Shown: positions 1-12,072 of the stretch, piece by piece
Numbering within the stretch: position 1 is the first letter of the stretch
Layout: every line of letters starts with the position of its first letter
From: Phellopilus nigrolimitatus
Lineage: Eukaryota; Basidiomycota; Agaricomycetes; Hymenochaetales; Hymenochaetaceae
Assembly (NCBI GenBank): GCA_021029095.1
Contig: JAJOHG010000043.1
Location: 186,001 to 250,000 of the forward strand
Direction of reading: 5' to 3'
Length of the DNA stretch: 64,000 nt
Made by a program: the position numbers and the translations under genes
Notes under the pieces: generated by a model
What the model was told of the DNA's origin: nothing
Seen by the model: only the letters and a program-made list of their open reading frames with translations
The model's database searches: none

Positions 1-1000
1 TCATTGTTTGTAAAAGCAGAGATGAGCTCAAGCACCTTAGAACACGCCATGTCGATATCATTCACATATATTTCTTATCACATTTCTTTCAAACATCATA
101 AACGATTCTTAAACCTGTCCCTTTCGAACGCTCTGATCTTTCCAAACATCTCAATATCAAAAGCAAACCAACGATCGCACGCCGAGACCACCTTATGACA
201 CTAGAGGATAAGGTGCACGTAAGTGTACTGCGTATAGGCTAGGGAGAAGAGACCCTCACATCCCATGACTTAATCCTTCAAGACACCCTGTGATTAAGTG
301 AAGATCGTGTTGACGTCGAGCACTGTGTCCACCACGAACGTGAACCTTGTTATTTCGTTTATATTTCAGTTTCTCTGAAAAATCTATTACGAGAGGAGGA
401 AGTGGCGAGCACGTACCCTTTCTTCTTCTCTAGACCCTGCTTGACGAAAGATATGTTGTACGTGTAGTTCTCCTTCATAGTTTGGGATTTATTTTCGTCG
501 GGGGAAACGGTGATCTTGACCTTTTTGCCGTTTTCGTCTGTGAAGGACACGTCGATGTCCGCAGCACCCTTGTTTGTGAAGACGACAGTAACCATTTGGA
601 TGAGACTTGAGAGTAAGTAAGGCTAGATGCTTGTGCTGAGAGTGCAGGTGGCGAGATGAGAGAGATACTGCTATACCAGCCAGATTTTATATCTCACGCT
701 CGTCGGGCGCTTAGTAGGTCTATCTTTCTTCACACGTAGCATGTACGTGCCTTGTGTATGAAGGGAAGACATGCCGTTTTAAGCAAGGTTCCAAGTTACC
801 AGTCAAGTCGGCATAGTAGACCTTGGAGATAAAGAGCGAGCGGCCCAGAATGTTCACGAGGACGATTAGGACATTGCAAGTTTATCTCGGAGTGGCATTA
901 GAGCCGGATCCCATAATTGCATTGTTCTCAGAGATCTCTAATTCAGTAGCCCAAGAGAATGGATCAGATGCATTTTATGGAAAGTCTCGAGGATTGGAAA
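1..1000. repeat. Left arm of a ~1 kb inverted repeat
   Basis: Read on the opposite strand, this stretch matches 11395-12350 from the promoter through the gene to beyond its stop. Matching blocks include the region around 777-815 (against about 11553-11600), the coding block 359-595 (against 11770-12010) and the 3' flank 1-290 (against 12075-12345). Similarity is high through the gene and promoter and weakens gradually beyond about 905, with scattered indels. The arm may continue off the left end of the window. No transposase or terminal motif was seen, so this looks like an old segmental duplication in inverted orientation. Confidence 0.9.
359..595 (-). pseudogene. Frameshifted copy of the small beta-rich protein gene at 11.8 kb
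   Basis: The first ~70 codons match the intact 100-codon copy at 11770 almost residue for residue (both begin MVTVVFTNKGAADIDVSF). One extra base just before the T-run near 385-390 then shifts the frame and gives an early stop, leaving 78 residues. The bases downstream still resemble the last 30 codons of the intact copy, so the loss is recent. A TATA-like promoter block is shared with the other copy. I do not recognise the family. A shortened protein could still be made, so pseudogene is an inference. Confidence 0.7.
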
Positions 1001-3399
1001 GGCACTTAAAACCACGGCCGATAGACCAGTAGTACGCCCGTTGCTGTTTCTCGCATATTCCGGTTCTCGGTTTGCATAATAGTCTCGCTTTCGAGTCATG
1101 TGTTGAATACACAGATCTGGAATTGATAAACCATGTTGTAGTGTCCCTCCCAGGTGCTCGAAAGCAAATTTCTAGAAGGCGAAACAAGAAAAAGTGGCTG
1201 TCTTCCGTTTAAGTTATCAGTTACAGGCGCCCAGACAAGTGCACCTAAGGCAGAGTAATCATATGATTCCTCTAGTCTCAAAATTCAGAATATTAACGTA
1301 CATGTACATGCACCAGAAAATGGAGCAGTCTTTGTATGGCGGGCTGAGCACGAAAATGAGATGCCACTGCAGCCTCTGCAACCCGTCTTGAGCGTACCTA
1401 GCCATTGGGATCTTTGGGCAGAGCGCCCAGTGCGAGAAAAAAATCGAACTGTGACAGAATGATGCCAATAGAGGTTTCTGAAAAATGAGAAGGCGCGTGT
1501 CGCCTCCGGCTTACGTGTGCTACCAGATCATCAGATCGAGCGTCTAGTTGAACGTGCCTCATCTTCCATGTCATTTTCCAGCGTCTAACTTTAAGCAGAT
1601 CAGCTTCACGGGCGTGACTATTGCAAGATCGTAAAGCGGGGAAGTCTTAGAAGCCACCTGCAATTGGTATCTCTGTAACTAGTCCAAAGGCGACTTGCTC
1701 AGCTTCTGTCAGTAACCTGGGCGCTTTGTGGAAACGAGGGGGCTTTGGATTTTCAGCATATGCAATCGATATATCCGGATGTACATGGACCAGCAAACTG
1801 GGAAAGGGCCCGAATTCAACATCGGCTAACGCCAGCAGCGAAAGACCTATGGATCCTCGTGCCAGATTCTATAATTCTGCTACATGTACGCTCGTGTGTA
1901 TTTTCACTTCCTGCAGACTACCAACATATCTAGCTCAGGGAATAAATCGACAAATCAGATCTCAGAGAAATTTGACTGCTTCTGTGCTTCGTTGGCTTCA
2001 AGGTGAAAGGGCTACGAGAGAATCAATGACTTTTGTAAACAAACTGGACAGCTGTGCTATCGCCGAGTTCTCACAGTACGGACCTACTGTATGTGGTATC
2101 TCTCTTTTGGAAGCTTTTGAGTACATGGTGTACCATTAATCTTTAAAGCCTTCCATTCGTACGTAGCTTCATGGCTTCTTTGCATCAAGACAAACAAGCT
2201 GCTAAGCGCCGTCATTCTAACTCCTCAGACACCATACTGACATAGACGGCTTCATTAACATCAGCATTCAGTTTCACCCGTGATGTCTTCAAAGTCCAGA
2301 TTAAGGCTGCCAGGCTATTCCTATCTCAGACATCTACGTCTATGGAACGAGACAAAACTTCACGACGTCGAGAGCAATAGCTAGTCGATTCTAATTGGTA
2401 AGCCAGAAACAATCAGACTTTTCTCGCCATGACTAAAAGTACGCGTACTGCAATTGTGGATCGCAAGGCGATACACTGAGGAGGTCGACTGCGGCTTGTG
2501 GCTTCGTCGAGGCGATGCCATCCCCGCCGCTCATAGCTCATTGTTTTATTGGCTCTCCGCATTTCATAACTGGACTCTGAGAGTATGGTTCTTTAGATTC
2601 TTACTGGACACGGCCTGGTGACTACGACAGTGGCTATTTGCACAGTAGCCCACTACCAAAAGCTTGTGATCATCTTGATTGCGTCTGGCCCCTATCTCTA
2701 CTGATGTTCACTATCGCTTCGTGTATTTTTGACCTTCGTCTTATCGCCACAAAATCCGGATAATCTCAACTTAGTCTCGGTCAAACTGGCGAGGGCTCTC
2801 GAGACACCGTTCCTCGAAGAAGCCTGCGTTTCTAGTCATGGAAATTTGAAGGCTCCGGACAGAGTTTCACACAGAGATATGAAGGAAAGCCATGGGGGCC
2901 TAGGCCAAAGTCTTCGGGCCCGTTGACAGCTATTGTACTCCGACCCTAAAAACTGCTCGGCCGGCGACGAGCTAAAGGCAATACATTTGCGCAGCTCTAG
3001 ATGCGTAGCATTCTGTTACGGGCACCTGGTATGTTCCATGGTGAAATTGTAGCTCTCATTATCATGGTCATTGATGTTTATAGTTATGATCCACTCATAT
3101 TTCGCATATGCTTTCACTTGCTTCCCCAATTTCTCTATTTCATCAAAGTCGCTCTATATTTCAAGTACTTATGCACTGTGCTTTTATCTAATACTCTAGT
3201 TTCTGTTAGAAGCGAATATATCTAACTTTATTTTTTCTTGGTCCCAAATCACAAATGCAAGAAAGGTAATGTCTTAGTCAGCAATTACGCTTTCGGTAAA
3301 TTTGAGCTCGCTGTCGTCTGCTTGTCGCCGACGTGCAAAACACGCTCGTCGCCTTGTACGTCTTTTCGTTTGTCTTTTCCCTCCATTTCTGGAAGCCGT
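1001..3399. other. Intergenic, no gene recognised
   Basis: Short open frames occur on both strands (the longest, about 137 codons, at 1726-2139 plus), but none shows a family signature or a convincing exon structure. The first part adjoins the diverging edge of the inverted repeat. I see nothing else I can support. Confidence 0.5.
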
Positions 3400-4135
3400 C
3401 ATATTCGGAAAGATGCAGTCCGACGCTGTCTCTATTTGCGAAGTCGGTGTCGAAAGCTCCGCTCAACTTGCGCGAGGCAAGTGCGTCCCTACTTCCTCCA
3501 ATTCCGTCAGTTTCAATTCCTGCTGATGAGTTCAGCTGTTCTTACCTTCGAGTCTGTGCGTTGGACATGCATCTGACATTATGTGATAATCTTTAGGCTT
3601 TATCGAAGTATACTTCGTGCGCACCGGTACCTCCCTGTGGAGATGCGCTCGCTCGGAGATGACTATGTGAAAGCTGGTACGTTTCTAATCTCTGGCTTAG
3701 TTCTCCTTTTTCAGAACCGGAACCTCTTCTTCTCCGTCGACTGAGTGTGAAAGATCTGACAGTTTGTTTCATTTCGCAGAGTTTCAACGGCACAAATCCA
3801 CGGACAATCCGCTGCACATCATTGGCTTTCTATCGCAGTGGAAGATGTATCTAGACGCGATTCCGAAAAGCCACGACTCAGGTGCGCAATGGACCGGGAG
3901 GAAACTTGACCAGACGGTTTTTGAGAAGGTGTGTATGCCGAATTACCCGTGTCATTGATCGCAACCTTACGAAGTAGAAATACAGATGTCAAATGAGCAG
4001 ATCGGACAGCTGTATGAACTTATGCATGCTACGAAGGAGATATGGAAGAAGCCTGCGGAGTTAGAGTCTGATGCTAAGAATTCGCTCGCTGATACTGAGG
4101 ACAACTCGGTGTCGCGCGGTCGGAATAACCAATAA
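3400..4135 (+). CDS. SDHAF3: Succinate dehydrogenase assembly factor 3 (Acn9/SDHAF3, LYR family)
   Basis: Small mitochondrial matrix chaperone of the LYR family, which helps mature the iron-sulfur subunit of complex II. Exons read as up to 3505, 3597-3676, 3780-3928 and 3986-4135. Joining the first two gives [19 protein letters not shown], the family's N-terminal LYR-type helix, followed by [13 protein letters not shown] and [12 protein letters not shown], both highly conserved in Acn9 proteins. The residues before LLPPIP ([19 protein letters not shown]) look like a mitochondrial targeting peptide. The start codon is unresolved: the ATG at 3412 is out of frame with this peptide, so a small upstream exon is likely. 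The tail is short and charged. Cyanase follows about 310 bp downstream on the same strand. Confidence 0.85.
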
Positions 4136-4369
4136 GAGTTTTGGACATGGCGCAAAAAGGTTAGGACTTCTCTGTTGGTAATGCCAATAAGAGCGTAGCG
4201 CTGCGAAGGAAAGCATCCTGATGATGCAATCCATGTGTCTTCAATTACATCAGTGCTTATTGGAGAGCAAGCGTCATTGAACGGGAACCTTGGGATCCCG
4301 AGAATTGTGAACGGGAATCGTGAGAGAGAGCTCGCGGAAATGGCCCTGGGGAACTCCTATAGGCTATAT

Positions 4370-4390
4370 CTATAAGCTATATAGGCCAGC
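4370..4390 (+). promoter_or_regulatory. TATA-like box of the cyanase gene
   Basis: An AT-rich element reading CTATATAGG lies about 70 bp before the chosen cyanase start. It also argues against the ATG at 4391 as the translation start. Confidence 0.4.
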
Positions 4391-4447
4391 ATGAGTCTGT
4401 CTTTAAGCTATCACCCACCTTCAACCGCCAACATCGTTTCAGTCGCT

Positions 4448-5409
4448 ATGGCACAGGCTGCTGTAAGTCAAGGATTGAAAAGCTTAGATTCCCTTGTCCC
4501 ATCGCAGCTTCCTGACTCTTTTTCAGCAAGTTTCCTCCACAGGCAACTCGCCATTTGCTGAGATTCCGCCAATTTTCACTCAACTCGCGGAAGCTAAAGC
4601 CAGGAAAGGTACGACCAGAATCGTTCGCCCTTCTCACTATCTCTTATCGCGTTTATGATCTATAGGTCTGTCATTTGAACAGATTGCGCAGGCGATAGGT
4701 AGGAACGAAGTCTGGGTTGCTGCCGCGTTCTATGGCCAGGTAAATCACCCTTGCTCTTCGTGCATATTATCAATCGCAGGCTTAAGTTTGCCTCTTTTAC
4801 GCCTTTGCTTGGCATCTGTCATCCGACACTGCTGCGATCTTCTGGTAAGGCTAAGCTGACTCCGGAGCTGATTAACCAACTGGCGGAAGTACTCGATATC
4901 CCGGCAGTAAATTTGCATAATGAAATAGGAGCACACTGGTTTCCGAACAGAGGCCTAGGTACAACTCCGCCATCTGATCCCGTTATCTACCGATTGTATG
5001 AGGTATGTACCGAATAAAACAAGCAAGACAAACGTTGATTGACTTGACTAAAACAGGGTATTATGGTGTACGGTCATCCTATGAAGGTCCGAATGTCTAT
5101 CCAGATTAGTAGTGTTGATGCTGACGACGTTATGTCGGTCTCCAGGCTGTTATGCACGAAAAGGCATGTTATAAATAACATTTTCGAACGCCTTTCAAGT
5201 TTTAATGTCTCTTTTTCTTAGTTTGGGGATGGCATTATGTCGATGATAAACTGCAAGATTAACGTAGACAGGAAGCCTGATCCCGAGGGTGACCGCTGTG
5301 TCGTTACTATCGAGTGTGTTCCTTTTTCGACATTTTGGTTTCTGCAGTCTTTAATCGGGTTTGTTTTTTCACTGCTAGCGGAAAATTTCTTCCGTACAAG
5401 ACCTGGTGA
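4448..5409 (+). CDS. cynS: Cyanate hydratase (cyanase)
   Basis: Converts cyanate and bicarbonate to ammonia and CO2 in the cytosol. Eight exons: 4448-4462, 4527-4608, 4666-4739, 4850-5002, 5057-5086, 5146-5163, 5222-5313 and 5379-5409. The N-terminal helical domain is clear (KGLSFEQIAQAIGRNEVWVA), and the catalytic domain keeps the active-site Arg and Glu in IYRLYEG and the Ser in GDGIMSMI. The protein ends in the family-typical GKFLPYKTW. Length is about 160 residues, as usual. An in-frame ATG at 4391 sits only about 10 bp after a TATA-like box (near 4377), so I prefer 4448. The sixth intron begins with GC rather than GT, and the intron before 4850 ends in AAG. Confidence 0.95.
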
Positions 5410-6053
5410 ACGTGTGTCTGTATCAATGTGTGAAGCTGCCCAGATGTACCGAAGGCAAACAGAACTATATATTACCATGGATCAGTGAAATCTACGTTTC
5501 AAAACATGCTCGCTCAATGCAAAGAAACCAAACGGTGTTTCGTACACTATATCTATCACTGTCTCCTCTTTTCCGTTGTATCATTTGTGCGTGCTACCTC
5601 GCTTTAACGTACGACAACAATGCTTATGACACTATGTGGCTCGCGTTCTCGGCCTATTGAGTTTCGAAATTGTATGTGTGATATTCGCCACGCTGGACCG
5701 GCTGGCCACATTATTCACGTTCTCCATTCTACAATTCCATTGCATACCGGTGTTCGTTTCTTCCGAAGCAGCCTCACGTCCATTGTTTGCTGCACCGCCC
5801 TTGCAATATGTGAATTTTAGGCGCATCAAAAAAAATTGCTTTGACACTGTAAGTGGTCGCTTTGACGTTCAAGTATATGTAATGGGTCCTGTGGCTGGAC
5901 TTGTCTGGGTACTTAAGCGCAACACTCCATCCGTAGGAGCACCTCATTATCTCACTTCCGTCACCGTCTGGCTGCTGGCTGGCTACGCTTCACCACTGAT
6001 CATTCCCAAGGACTCCGTAGTTCGTAAAGTCTACCATTTTTGACGTCTTCCCA
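5410..6053. other. Intergenic, no gene recognised
   Basis: Contains a 135-codon open frame from about 5636 with hydrophobic stretches but no ATG-initiated family match. It may be the 5' region of the gene starting at 6054. Nothing else is supported. Confidence 0.4.
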
Positions 6054-6709
6054 ATGTCGGCGCAGGGCGAAGATGCACGTCGAGTCTTTGTACGTTTCAT
6101 CCATATTCCCTCCTAGCCTTTCCACTCAACTCAAGACTCAAGTCTTAGCCTCGTTGCTCCAAAAAAAAGGAAGATCTTACGGTCTTCAGCTCCCCTAAGG
6201 ACCAACCAGAAGACAACCTTTCATCAACCAGTTCGCTAGGATATGGCCCTGGATTAGATTCTGTTTCTGCATTGTGGAAGCTTGTGGGTGATAATTATGC
6301 AAGGGAGGCAAAGGAAGCAAAAGAGAAAAGGACCGTCGGTTATAACGGTCCTTTCAGACACACAGAACCGCGGCTCATCAAGCCCGAGCCCCTGGTGATC
6401 GCAGAAACAACGGTCGGGTGTGTTGCACCCCAAGCCATCATGCCTCGGCCTACGCATTTAATCGATCCATGCTCTTGGGCGGTAGACCGTCCAGTGTGTG
6501 GAGCCATTCCGCTTAGGAAGCGCGTCCCTGAAACTTTCCAGCTCTTCGATGATTACAAGGGTAGTTTGAAGACGCGTCGCAAGGCTAAGGACAAGAAGGT
6601 CAAGTCCGCTGCCCCCAAAGGCAAGCCCAAGTCTTCGCTAGATCGTCCGAAGGCGAATGACAAAGCGAAAGAGGCCACGAAACGTGCAGGAATAAGCAGG
6701 CACCACTGA
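6054..6709 (+). CDS. Hypothetical basic protein with Lys-rich tail
   Basis: I do not recognise this protein. A short first exon (6054-6089, MSAQGEDARRVF) joins, across an intron with GTACGT donor and TTAG acceptor, to an open frame beginning PRCSKKKEDL that runs to the stop at 6709, giving about 200 residues. The central part has a Pro-rich segment (EPRLIKPEPLVIAETTVG). The last 50 residues are very rich in Lys with repeated K-A-K/K-P-K patterns, suggesting disorder and possibly nuclear or nucleic-acid binding, which is inference only. No membrane segment or signal peptide is seen. Confidence 0.5.
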
Positions 6710-7662
6710 ACTCGTACCTCATAACATATGCTGAATTGCGTCTCAAAGATCTGATCATGCCCAATCCTTATTCGTCTGTTAGAATACCACTACCTCCTTT
6801 TGCCTACTTCTCACTTCATGTATAGTAGCGTAATGCAACGAAATACAGCGCATGCTCTCTCATTTATTCAGTTCCTCTAGCACATGGAGTGTAGTCGCCA
6901 AGGGCGATGGCGGTACTCGGCATCCAGTGTGGCTGATTCGAAGGCCCGGCTTGCTTACTAATATGGCCGATGATCGCGTGACAGGTTCAAATTACATAAT
7001 TCTTTGTTTGTACACAGGTTGTGGCTGGAAACTTTAACACCGTTTTCCACTCTCTTCTCTCTTGACCACATCCTCTTCCGACGAATCTCCTCCATCACGT
7101 GGAACGCAATTGAAACACTACTCGTTTTCGAGGTAATTGTCTATCGGTAGTGAGCCACACTACACCTTTCGACGTCTCGGCTCGCTGACGCGTCACTCCT
7201 GATCATCAGTAAGGGCTAATCTCTTTCAAATCTTTGACTTTGGCGACACATTCTAACGCTCGCGCTATAAATCAACAGCTGGGCTCTTCCTAGCGCAATC
7301 ATTGACTTCAGCGTTAGTCCAACTATAGCAACTAGAGTCCCCAGCCACACCATCAAGCCACAACCTTAAGTACGACTGTGGCTCCGCTGTGGCTCCATTG
7401 TTGATCGTGCCTTTTCTCGCTTAATTTCCGTTCGTTTTTCATTGGTCTTGGCGGGAAACAATAGTCTGACTAAATGTGGCTTGCTCATCATTGCATTCAG
7501 CATGCTTCGAGTCAGCACAGATTCCACCACTAGTGATCTTTTCATCGAGAGCTTTGACGTCGATTATCTCGTGAGCCCCATCGATCCCAAAACATATATA
7601 AACGAAACGTATTGAAGCACTCGTACTGACCTTCACCCATACTGCAGCACCTCGATACCAGG
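6710..7662. other. Intergenic with the promoter of the zinc-finger gene
   Basis: No gene recognised. A TATA-like ACATATATAAACG at about 7592-7604 lies 60-70 bp before the ATG at 7663 and is a plausible core promoter. Confidence 0.45.
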
Positions 7663-8607
7663 ATGGAAGTGTGCAAAGCGATGCCCGACGAACCCGAAAT
7701 CAAGGCCTTCGTGGCGCTTGACAAGCTTGACCTGCAGTATCAGCTGCGGCCTGTCTTTGACTTTGCCTGCTACTCTCCTCCCGCTTCCGAGAGTACCAAG
7801 GATGATGTCCCTGCTGATGATGGTCCTGAATCCGAAGACGATGATGGCGGGGATGAAGAAACAGACGAAGACATAAACATGGTCGAAAGTCACAACGACA
7901 ACGACGGCGAGGACGGCGAGGACGACAACGACAACGACGACGAAGACGACGAAGACATGTCCGATTCCGAAAGTGCCGGCGAGCCTCTGACGCCAGAGCA
8001 AATGCAAATTGAGGAACTAAGGATTAAAGCGATGGAGATGAAAGAGAAGCTCATGAAGCGCTGGGTGGGTCATTTCTTTTACAGCGATACTATACCAGGC
8101 TAAATCAAGAATCCTAACAGGAGAAGAAGGGAGGGCATAAGAAAAGAAAAGAAAGTGCGCCCGAGACGCAGGTCAGTCGTGTACGCATGGTCAATTGGCT
8201 ATCCCACCACATTTCCGCCGTGATACTTACCTGCACTTTCATGCGTACAGGGAAGCATCAAGTGCACGTATCCTGGTTGTTTGGCCTTCTCAACTACTCC
8301 TCAATTGCATGCTCGGCACATCCACACACACTACCCGTTTCCGTACTTCTGTCCAGTGTGCGACGCGATCCTATGTCGCGGCGATGCGTACGATCGCCAC
8401 GTCAAAAACCAGCATGCAGACGGGAACGCCAAGAGCAACAACAAGACTCGTAGTTGTGCACTCACACCCGAGGGTGTGCGCTTCGACTTGTTGCGCGATA
8501 GGAAGCGGTTTAACTTCTATTTCTTGGGCGTTATGGAGGACTACCCGATGTCTGAGGAGCATTTCGAACTCATTTCCGGGAGGCGCCGCGGCTCTCAGCT
8601 CTACTGA
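7663..8607 (+). CDS. C2H2-type zinc-finger protein with FNFYxLG...EEHFE C-terminal signature (copy 1)
   Basis: Three exons: 7663-8064, 8121-8171 and 8251-8607. The N-terminal third ends in a long acidic Asp/Glu/Asn stretch (about residues 45-105), then a helical segment rich in Lys/Met. Exon 3 encodes two Cys/His fingers: one starting CTYPGC with paired His in HARHIHTH, and a second, CPVCDAILCRGDAYDRHVKN, completed by QH. The C terminus is FNFYFLGVMEDYPMSEEHFE followed by GRRR. The same C-terminal signature recurs at 44986-46070 and, decayed, at 37990-38771, so this is a dispersed gene family. I know of no described function. The fingers suggest nucleic-acid or protein binding. It is intact, with standard splice sites. 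Confidence 0.8.
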
Positions 8608-11394
8608 ACATGCAATATGCTCTTCTCGCTCGCAAGTATGCCCACGTTAACCTTCTTCTCAAAGGATTGTATGTCTAGCAAATGCACGTAGCAACAACCA
8701 CCAAGGGGCCAATGTGCGTTTGTCTTGTTCCATGTCCACAGTATGAATTCTTGTAGACTCGATTCTTGTCACTACGCAATGAAACACTATATGGTTACAT
8801 GTCTACATCTCTTCTCTTGACTAAAAGGAACAGGTCGTGGTTATTGTTTAAGGTTGAATGGTTTTGTTCTCCATCTGAGCAGACTGGGCGAGTCAAACGA
8901 GGATGGGAAGCTTAGGTATTACTTGTAAGACAGCCAAGCGCTGAATACGATGGTTAAAGTTGAACAATCGAGGCGATTGACGTTATTCCATACGTTTACT
9001 TCTGTCCTCATCAACAAGCACGTAGCAGGCAAGCTAAAGTTACATATCGGAGACGGTTTGAAGGCGAATACTGGAAATATGGTTACTTCACGACATCTCT
9101 TTCTTGCAAATCAATCTGCAAGTAGTCATCGGCTGGCTGTCGCTTTACGAACAACAGCGTGCCTATATCAGAAACTCTTCATTCTTGTGCGCTCGAAGCA
9201 TTTACCTACAACAAGGGCCCAAACCGCGGCGACGACAAGCTGCGTGCTGATGCGCTTATCATGATGAACGTTGGCGAATACAAGGGATAGAATACAAGGA
9301 CTTCTCGCACGATAACAAGCATCTGTCTCCATCGTCGCGGAAACATCCTAGTGTCTTCCCATACGCATACATGCACTCTGCGACGGGCTTTGCGTGAACT
9401 CAGGGGTGATGGCGGAGCGTCGGTAAAACCCTTGACTTTGATGCCAGTAGCTAGTTTTCCCTGCACTTTTTTGAAGCGAACGTGCGTCCTTTCTGGCAGG
9501 TCTTCTTACCGTCTGACTCTTCGTAGCTATGGTAGCTCAACGGATTGCTAGTATCGACGTGGTGAATCATGCCATACACAACCTCTTGATCCATTTTTTC
9601 TTGTGGTAACGACGCACCAGAAAGCCTGGACATGTAAGCCCAGACGCCTATCATGTTGTCAGAGGGCCTTTCGGTTGTCCTTGTAAAAATTTCCATCGAT
9701 GAATTTCATGACCCTTCTGTCATTACTTACATGGACCTGTGTAGTGAAGGAAAACAAAGAACGCACGCAGGATCTTACAAACTTATCGCGCTGGACGGTA
9801 AAGAAGTACTTGTATTCCTTGAAAACGGCGCAAACGGTATGCTCGCCTACAAGCGGCGTGCACCTGCCTTTGACGATATCGTTACTGTAAATGTGGATGC
9901 TGATATACGAAATTTCGGCAATCTGCTCACCTTTGTTTACGAACATGGTTTCAACTTCAGACGAAGACACTAAGAGAAGTAGCTCTGATTTAATACTAAG
10001 GTCACGATGCTGGTTCAAGTTTATGGATGTCTGCTTGCACGCACCATGTCGCACGTATGCGCCCTGATACAGGGCGGAGGGCACGAGGCCTTTATGAATG
10101 GAAGGCTCAAGAAAATGATGCCACAGCGCCTTCATAGTAGAGGCGCCGTGCAGGCCGGCGCTGAGGGAACTTGGCGCTAGTTTAATGTTCCTGATTGTTC
10201 AAAAAGAAGTTGCCGATGCCTTCGTTCCTTCCGCAGTCAATTCCCCTTGAGCTTTCATAAGAGAATATGGTTTCCAACGGAGATCTAGACGTTTTATGTA
10301 TTTTGTAAGCTAGGCATATCTAAGTCCAGGACAGGGAAGATACAAGACCACAGTACATTTTCATCTCATGCTTTATTCGACGATCCGTTTTCGAGCATAG
10401 TTTGTTGGACTCAGAGGGTTGGGAGCCCTATCATTGGAGCATGCATGAGTCGAAACGAGGTACTAGTGCTGACTAATGAACACTTGGTGAGGGGCCAAGT
10501 GAGTCGAATTGATTACTTTACGAGAAGACTGACCGATGTCCGTATAGATATCGTTTGCACGTATTGGAGATTCAATGATCACTGGGCGGCCTGGATTTAT
10601 TATTGATAAAACTCCCAGGTAAGAAAAACGAAGCGAGCAGGTGGTCTCCTATCCATCAGCACAAAGTTCAATTGCAGCTGGGTTTCTTGGATCGTTCCGC
10701 TTCCATGGTGTTGCCTAGTCTTACTTGTAAAGTCAAGATTCTTTAGGCGCTGGAAAAGACATGGAAGCGGTGAAAAGCTCACCGCTGTATTTATTAGGAA
10801 GAAGCCATCGGATCACCAATCCGATGATTCGTAAACATGCGCCTGTTTACGTAAACCAGCAGCGTTTATGGAAAGTTGCTAACCAATTGTCATCTTGTCA
10901 TTCCTCTTCGACTTGAGCACGAGAATACATGCTCGGTTTTGCGCGCTCACCGCACTGATGCCGCAGTGAGCAGTAGCTCTCGCGCTAGATCGTTATCTCA
11001 CTCTTTCGGCCGTTTTACAACAGTTGGCGCGCGCTGCGAGGTCCATGCAATGCTCGTTCCTTGCTCCCGAATATACACCAATGATCTGGACCATGAGACT
11101 GGGCTGAGTATAATATGAATGGTACGTTTCGATACACTAGTTCGAGCTTTCCATAGCTGACAACTTCTTTTTTTGAGATTTTATTTTTTCGAAGAGCTTA
11201 GAAGTACAGGATCTTTCGTTCTAGTCCTGCGCGCTTAAAAAATTGGCTATGATTCGACTATACACCTCCTTGTAACTCTATGGGACTCGTACAGAACTTG
11301 AGAAAGAATCGGCGATGCACGTCGCAATTAATATAGCAACAACAGAGGACAGGCTACGGGGCTATCGTAACTCTTAATACTTTGCCAGTCTACT
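8608..11394. other. Intergenic, no gene recognised
   Basis: Long stretch without a supported gene. A 158-codon frame on the minus strand (9659-10135) overlaps a 106-codon frame on the plus strand (9653-9973). Neither shows a recognisable family, so at most one is real. The right end enters the inverted repeat. Confidence 0.4.
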
Positions 11395-11687
11395 ACACTG
11401 CATCCATCAAGATACATTATCTTGAGCTGCTGAATTCAAGATTCATAAGGATTGTGCAACTCCTAAATCCAGCTCGAATGCCAATCCGAGAGAAACTTGC
11501 AATGTCCTAATCGTCCTCGTGAACATTCTGGGCCGCTCGTTCTTTATCTCCAAGATGCCGACTTGACTGGTAACTTGGAACCTTGCTTAAAACGGCATGT
11601 CTTCCCTTCATACGCAAGGCACGTACATGTACGTGCGAAGAAAGATAGACCCACTAAGCGCCCGACAAGTGAGATATAAAATCTGGC

Positions 11688-11700
11688 TGGTATAGCAGTA
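11688..11700 (+). promoter_or_regulatory. Putative core promoter of the small protein gene
   Basis: The block around 11670-11700 contains GAGATATAAAATC, a TATA-like element about 95 bp before the ATG. It is conserved in the left arm as TTTTATATCTC near 687. Confidence 0.45.
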
Positions 11701-11769
11701 TCTCTCTCATCTCGCCACCGCACTCTCAGCACAAGCATCTAGCCTTACTTACTCTCAAGTCTCATCCAA

Positions 11770-12072
11770 ATGGTTACTGTCGTCTTCACAAACAAGGGTG
11801 CTGCGGACATCGACGTGTCCTTCACAGACGAAAACGGCAAAAAGGTCAATTTCACCGTCTCCCCTGACACGAACCATTCCCGCACTATGAAGGAGAACTA
11901 CACGTACAACATATCTTTCGTCAAGCAGGGTCTTGAGAAGCAAAAAGGGTACGTGTTCACCACTTCCTTCTCTCGCGATACTTTTTCGGAGAAACTGAAG
12001 TATAAACCAAAAAAAACAAGCTTCACGTTCGTGCTGGACCAAGTACTCGACGTCAACTCGATCTTCACTTAG
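11770..12072 (+). CDS. Small (~100 aa) hypothetical beta-rich protein, intact copy
   Basis: Single-exon ORF of 100 residues, not recognised. It opens MVTVVFTNKGAADIDVSF and alternates hydrophobic and polar residues, suggesting a small beta-sandwich. It has two Asn-Tyr/Thr-rich strands (KENYTYNISF) and no signal peptide, membrane segment or cysteines. The conserved second copy at 359-595 with its promoter, and the concentration of silent or conservative differences between copies, argue that the ORF is a real gene. Function unknown. Confidence 0.7.
   Translation: MVTVVFTNKGAADIDVSFTDENGKKVNFTVSPDTNHSRTMKENYTYNISFVKQGLEKQKGYVFTTSFSRDTFSEKLKYKPKKTSFTFVLDQVLDVNSIFT

Noticed and set aside
4391..4447. 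Upstream in-frame ATG of cyanase
   Set aside because: Only about 10 bp after the TATA-like box, and it would add a 19-residue extension not usual in the family.
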